Made by a program: the position numbers and the translations under genes. Shown here piece by piece: positions 63,130 through 64,000 of a DNA stretch of 64,000 nucleotides. The stretch covers positions 501,001 to 565,000 of the forward strand of contig CM035236.1 in the NCBI GenBank assembly GCA_020226215.1, given 5' to 3'. This DNA is from Sindora glabra (lineage: Eukaryota > Streptophyta > Magnoliopsida > Fabales > Fabaceae). The notes below the pieces were generated by a model that was not told the origin of the DNA, did no database searches, and worked only from the letters and a program-made list of their open reading frames with translations. Within the stretch, counting starts at the first letter, position 1; each line of letters begins with the position of its first letter.

Positions 63130-63583
63130 TGACAATGACTAAAATGTCCAATTAGGTTTAGTCTGGTTGGATATGAACATGATTGACTTAGGCCACATAA
63201 GTGTGTGTCTTGCTATCAAGGGTAAAACTTGATTAAACCTTTCACTCAAGCCAACATTGGCTAAAAGAACAATCCAATTAGTAAAAATGTTGCCTAAATA
63301 TTAGTCGTTGACTTAAACAAAGACTAAATGCCCACCATAATGACTAAAAATCAACTATAACAAGCATGGCTCCCTGTTTGCCTAATTTCTAGCTCACTTA
63401 TTAATGGTTACACTCCTATAAAAAAAATTCTGATATGCCACCAATATTACCACACAATTCTCAATATACTTTGTCTTAAAAACTTTCGTTGAATTAGGTA
63501 TTAGAGTGTGCTTGATGAGTTATACTAGTAAGTCTAGTTCAACCAAACCACTCCTAATCAATTAGCCAAGAAGGCAGTTGTCA
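63130..63583 (+). repeat. 3' LTR of Tat element
   Basis: Starts 'tgacaatgactaaaatg', ends 'aaggcagttgtca'. Shorter than the 5' copy because of one deletion near its 3' third. Confidence 0.85.
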
Positions 63584-64000
63584 TTTACTAATTTATTTTT
63601 TATTTATTTATATTATATTAATGAAAATAAAATAAATATATAATAATGTGTAAGAGTAATTTTTTCCTAACTTTGTAGAAAAGATCAAGCATTAAAAAAA
63701 AGGAAGAGAGTTAATTTAATTTATATATCTATTTGTATTAATATATTCTTTTATGCTATTTTACATTTTCATCTAATTCAATAATTAATTTTATAAAATA
63801 CTTTTTATACAATCAGTTAACTTATCAGTTATTAGCTAATTTATCGATTGTCAATTACCTTATAAGCTACTTGTAAGAAATAGAATGTTAATCCAAAACT
63901 AAAAGTTTCACTTTTTCTAAAAGTTTAAGGGAGTTGAATGTAAGACTTTAAAATTTGTATACTATTTTAATCGCTTAATAAAAATTTTGGAAGGTAATAT
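63584..64000. other. No gene; AT-rich flank
   Basis: AT-rich sequence after the Tat element's 3' target-duplication half (tttac). No frame or repeat partner recognised. Confidence 0.45.

Larger units (their letters stand above)
52152..63583 (+). mobile_element. Tat-lineage Ty3/gypsy retrotransposon, complete but decayed
   Basis: An 11.4-kb element with TG...CA direct LTRs (52,152-52,643 and 63,130-63,583). It is flanked by cttac and tttac, a 4-of-5 match consistent with an aged 5-bp target duplication. Order: LTR, primer-site-like sequence, gag region, protease, RT, RNase H, second (archaeal-type) RNase H, integrase, antisense ORF, polypurine tract, LTR. The second RNase H and the antisense ORF after pol are characteristic of the Tat lineage. 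LTRs differ at roughly a quarter of positions by eye, so the insertion is old. A solo Athila LTR (59,163-60,602) inserted into it later. Confidence 0.85.

Noticed and set aside
1..64000. tRNA, rRNA, CRISPR array or bacterial-type operon
   Set aside because: No tRNA box A/B pair, rRNA core sequence or regularly spaced short repeats with unique spacers was found; the minisatellite units are directly adjacent without spacers.

Overview
This is plant nuclear DNA, most likely from a eudicot. It holds two spliced genes with clear plant protein families, surrounded by old, AT-rich, nested transposable elements (Ty3/gypsy of the Athila, Tat and Tekay types, Ty1/copia, and hAT). Most element coding frames are broken by stops. 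At one place the decay can be read directly: the tRNA-Asp primer site of an Athila element (13,506) differs from its consensus mainly by C-to-T and G-to-A changes, as expected of methylated, long-silenced DNA. The species cannot be named from the sequence alone.

Layout. 1-6,930: repeat-like DNA with a decayed minus-strand hAT transposase (2,190-4,030). 6,930-11,608: two minus-strand Athila-type LTRs flanking a plus-strand (antisense) coding remnant. 12,024-20,131: an Athila element with two LTRs, primer site, gag and protease remnants, but no reverse transcriptase or integrase. 20,132-21,600: a short island of gene-like composition. 21,604-24,084 (minus): an intact seven-exon Yellow Stripe-Like (YSL) metal-chelate transporter. 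25,420-32,105 (plus): a six-exon gene for a small, probably plastid membrane protein. Its third intron is 5.4 kb long and holds a MITE and a broken hAT transposase. 32,961-39,812: a gypsy element whose LTRs contain a 56-bp minisatellite and whose interior holds an antisense ORF but no pol. 40,568-46,330: an Athila LTR fragment interrupted by a Tekay-type LTR, which itself seems interrupted by a copia-like LTR. 47,750-50,250: copia pol remnant. 52,152-63,583: an 11.4-kb Tat-lineage element complete from LTR to LTR, with degenerate target duplication, protease, RT, two RNase H regions and integrase. An antisense ORF follows pol and is split by a nested solo Athila LTR.

The only genes that look functional are YSL and the plastid protein gene. 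They lie about 1.3 kb apart, transcribed away from each other, in a GC-richer island of roughly 21-32 kb. The most unusual recurrent theme is antisense coding sequence carried inside several of the LTR elements, on the strand opposite to gag-pol. This is known for the Tat lineage, so I rate it notable rather than wholly new.
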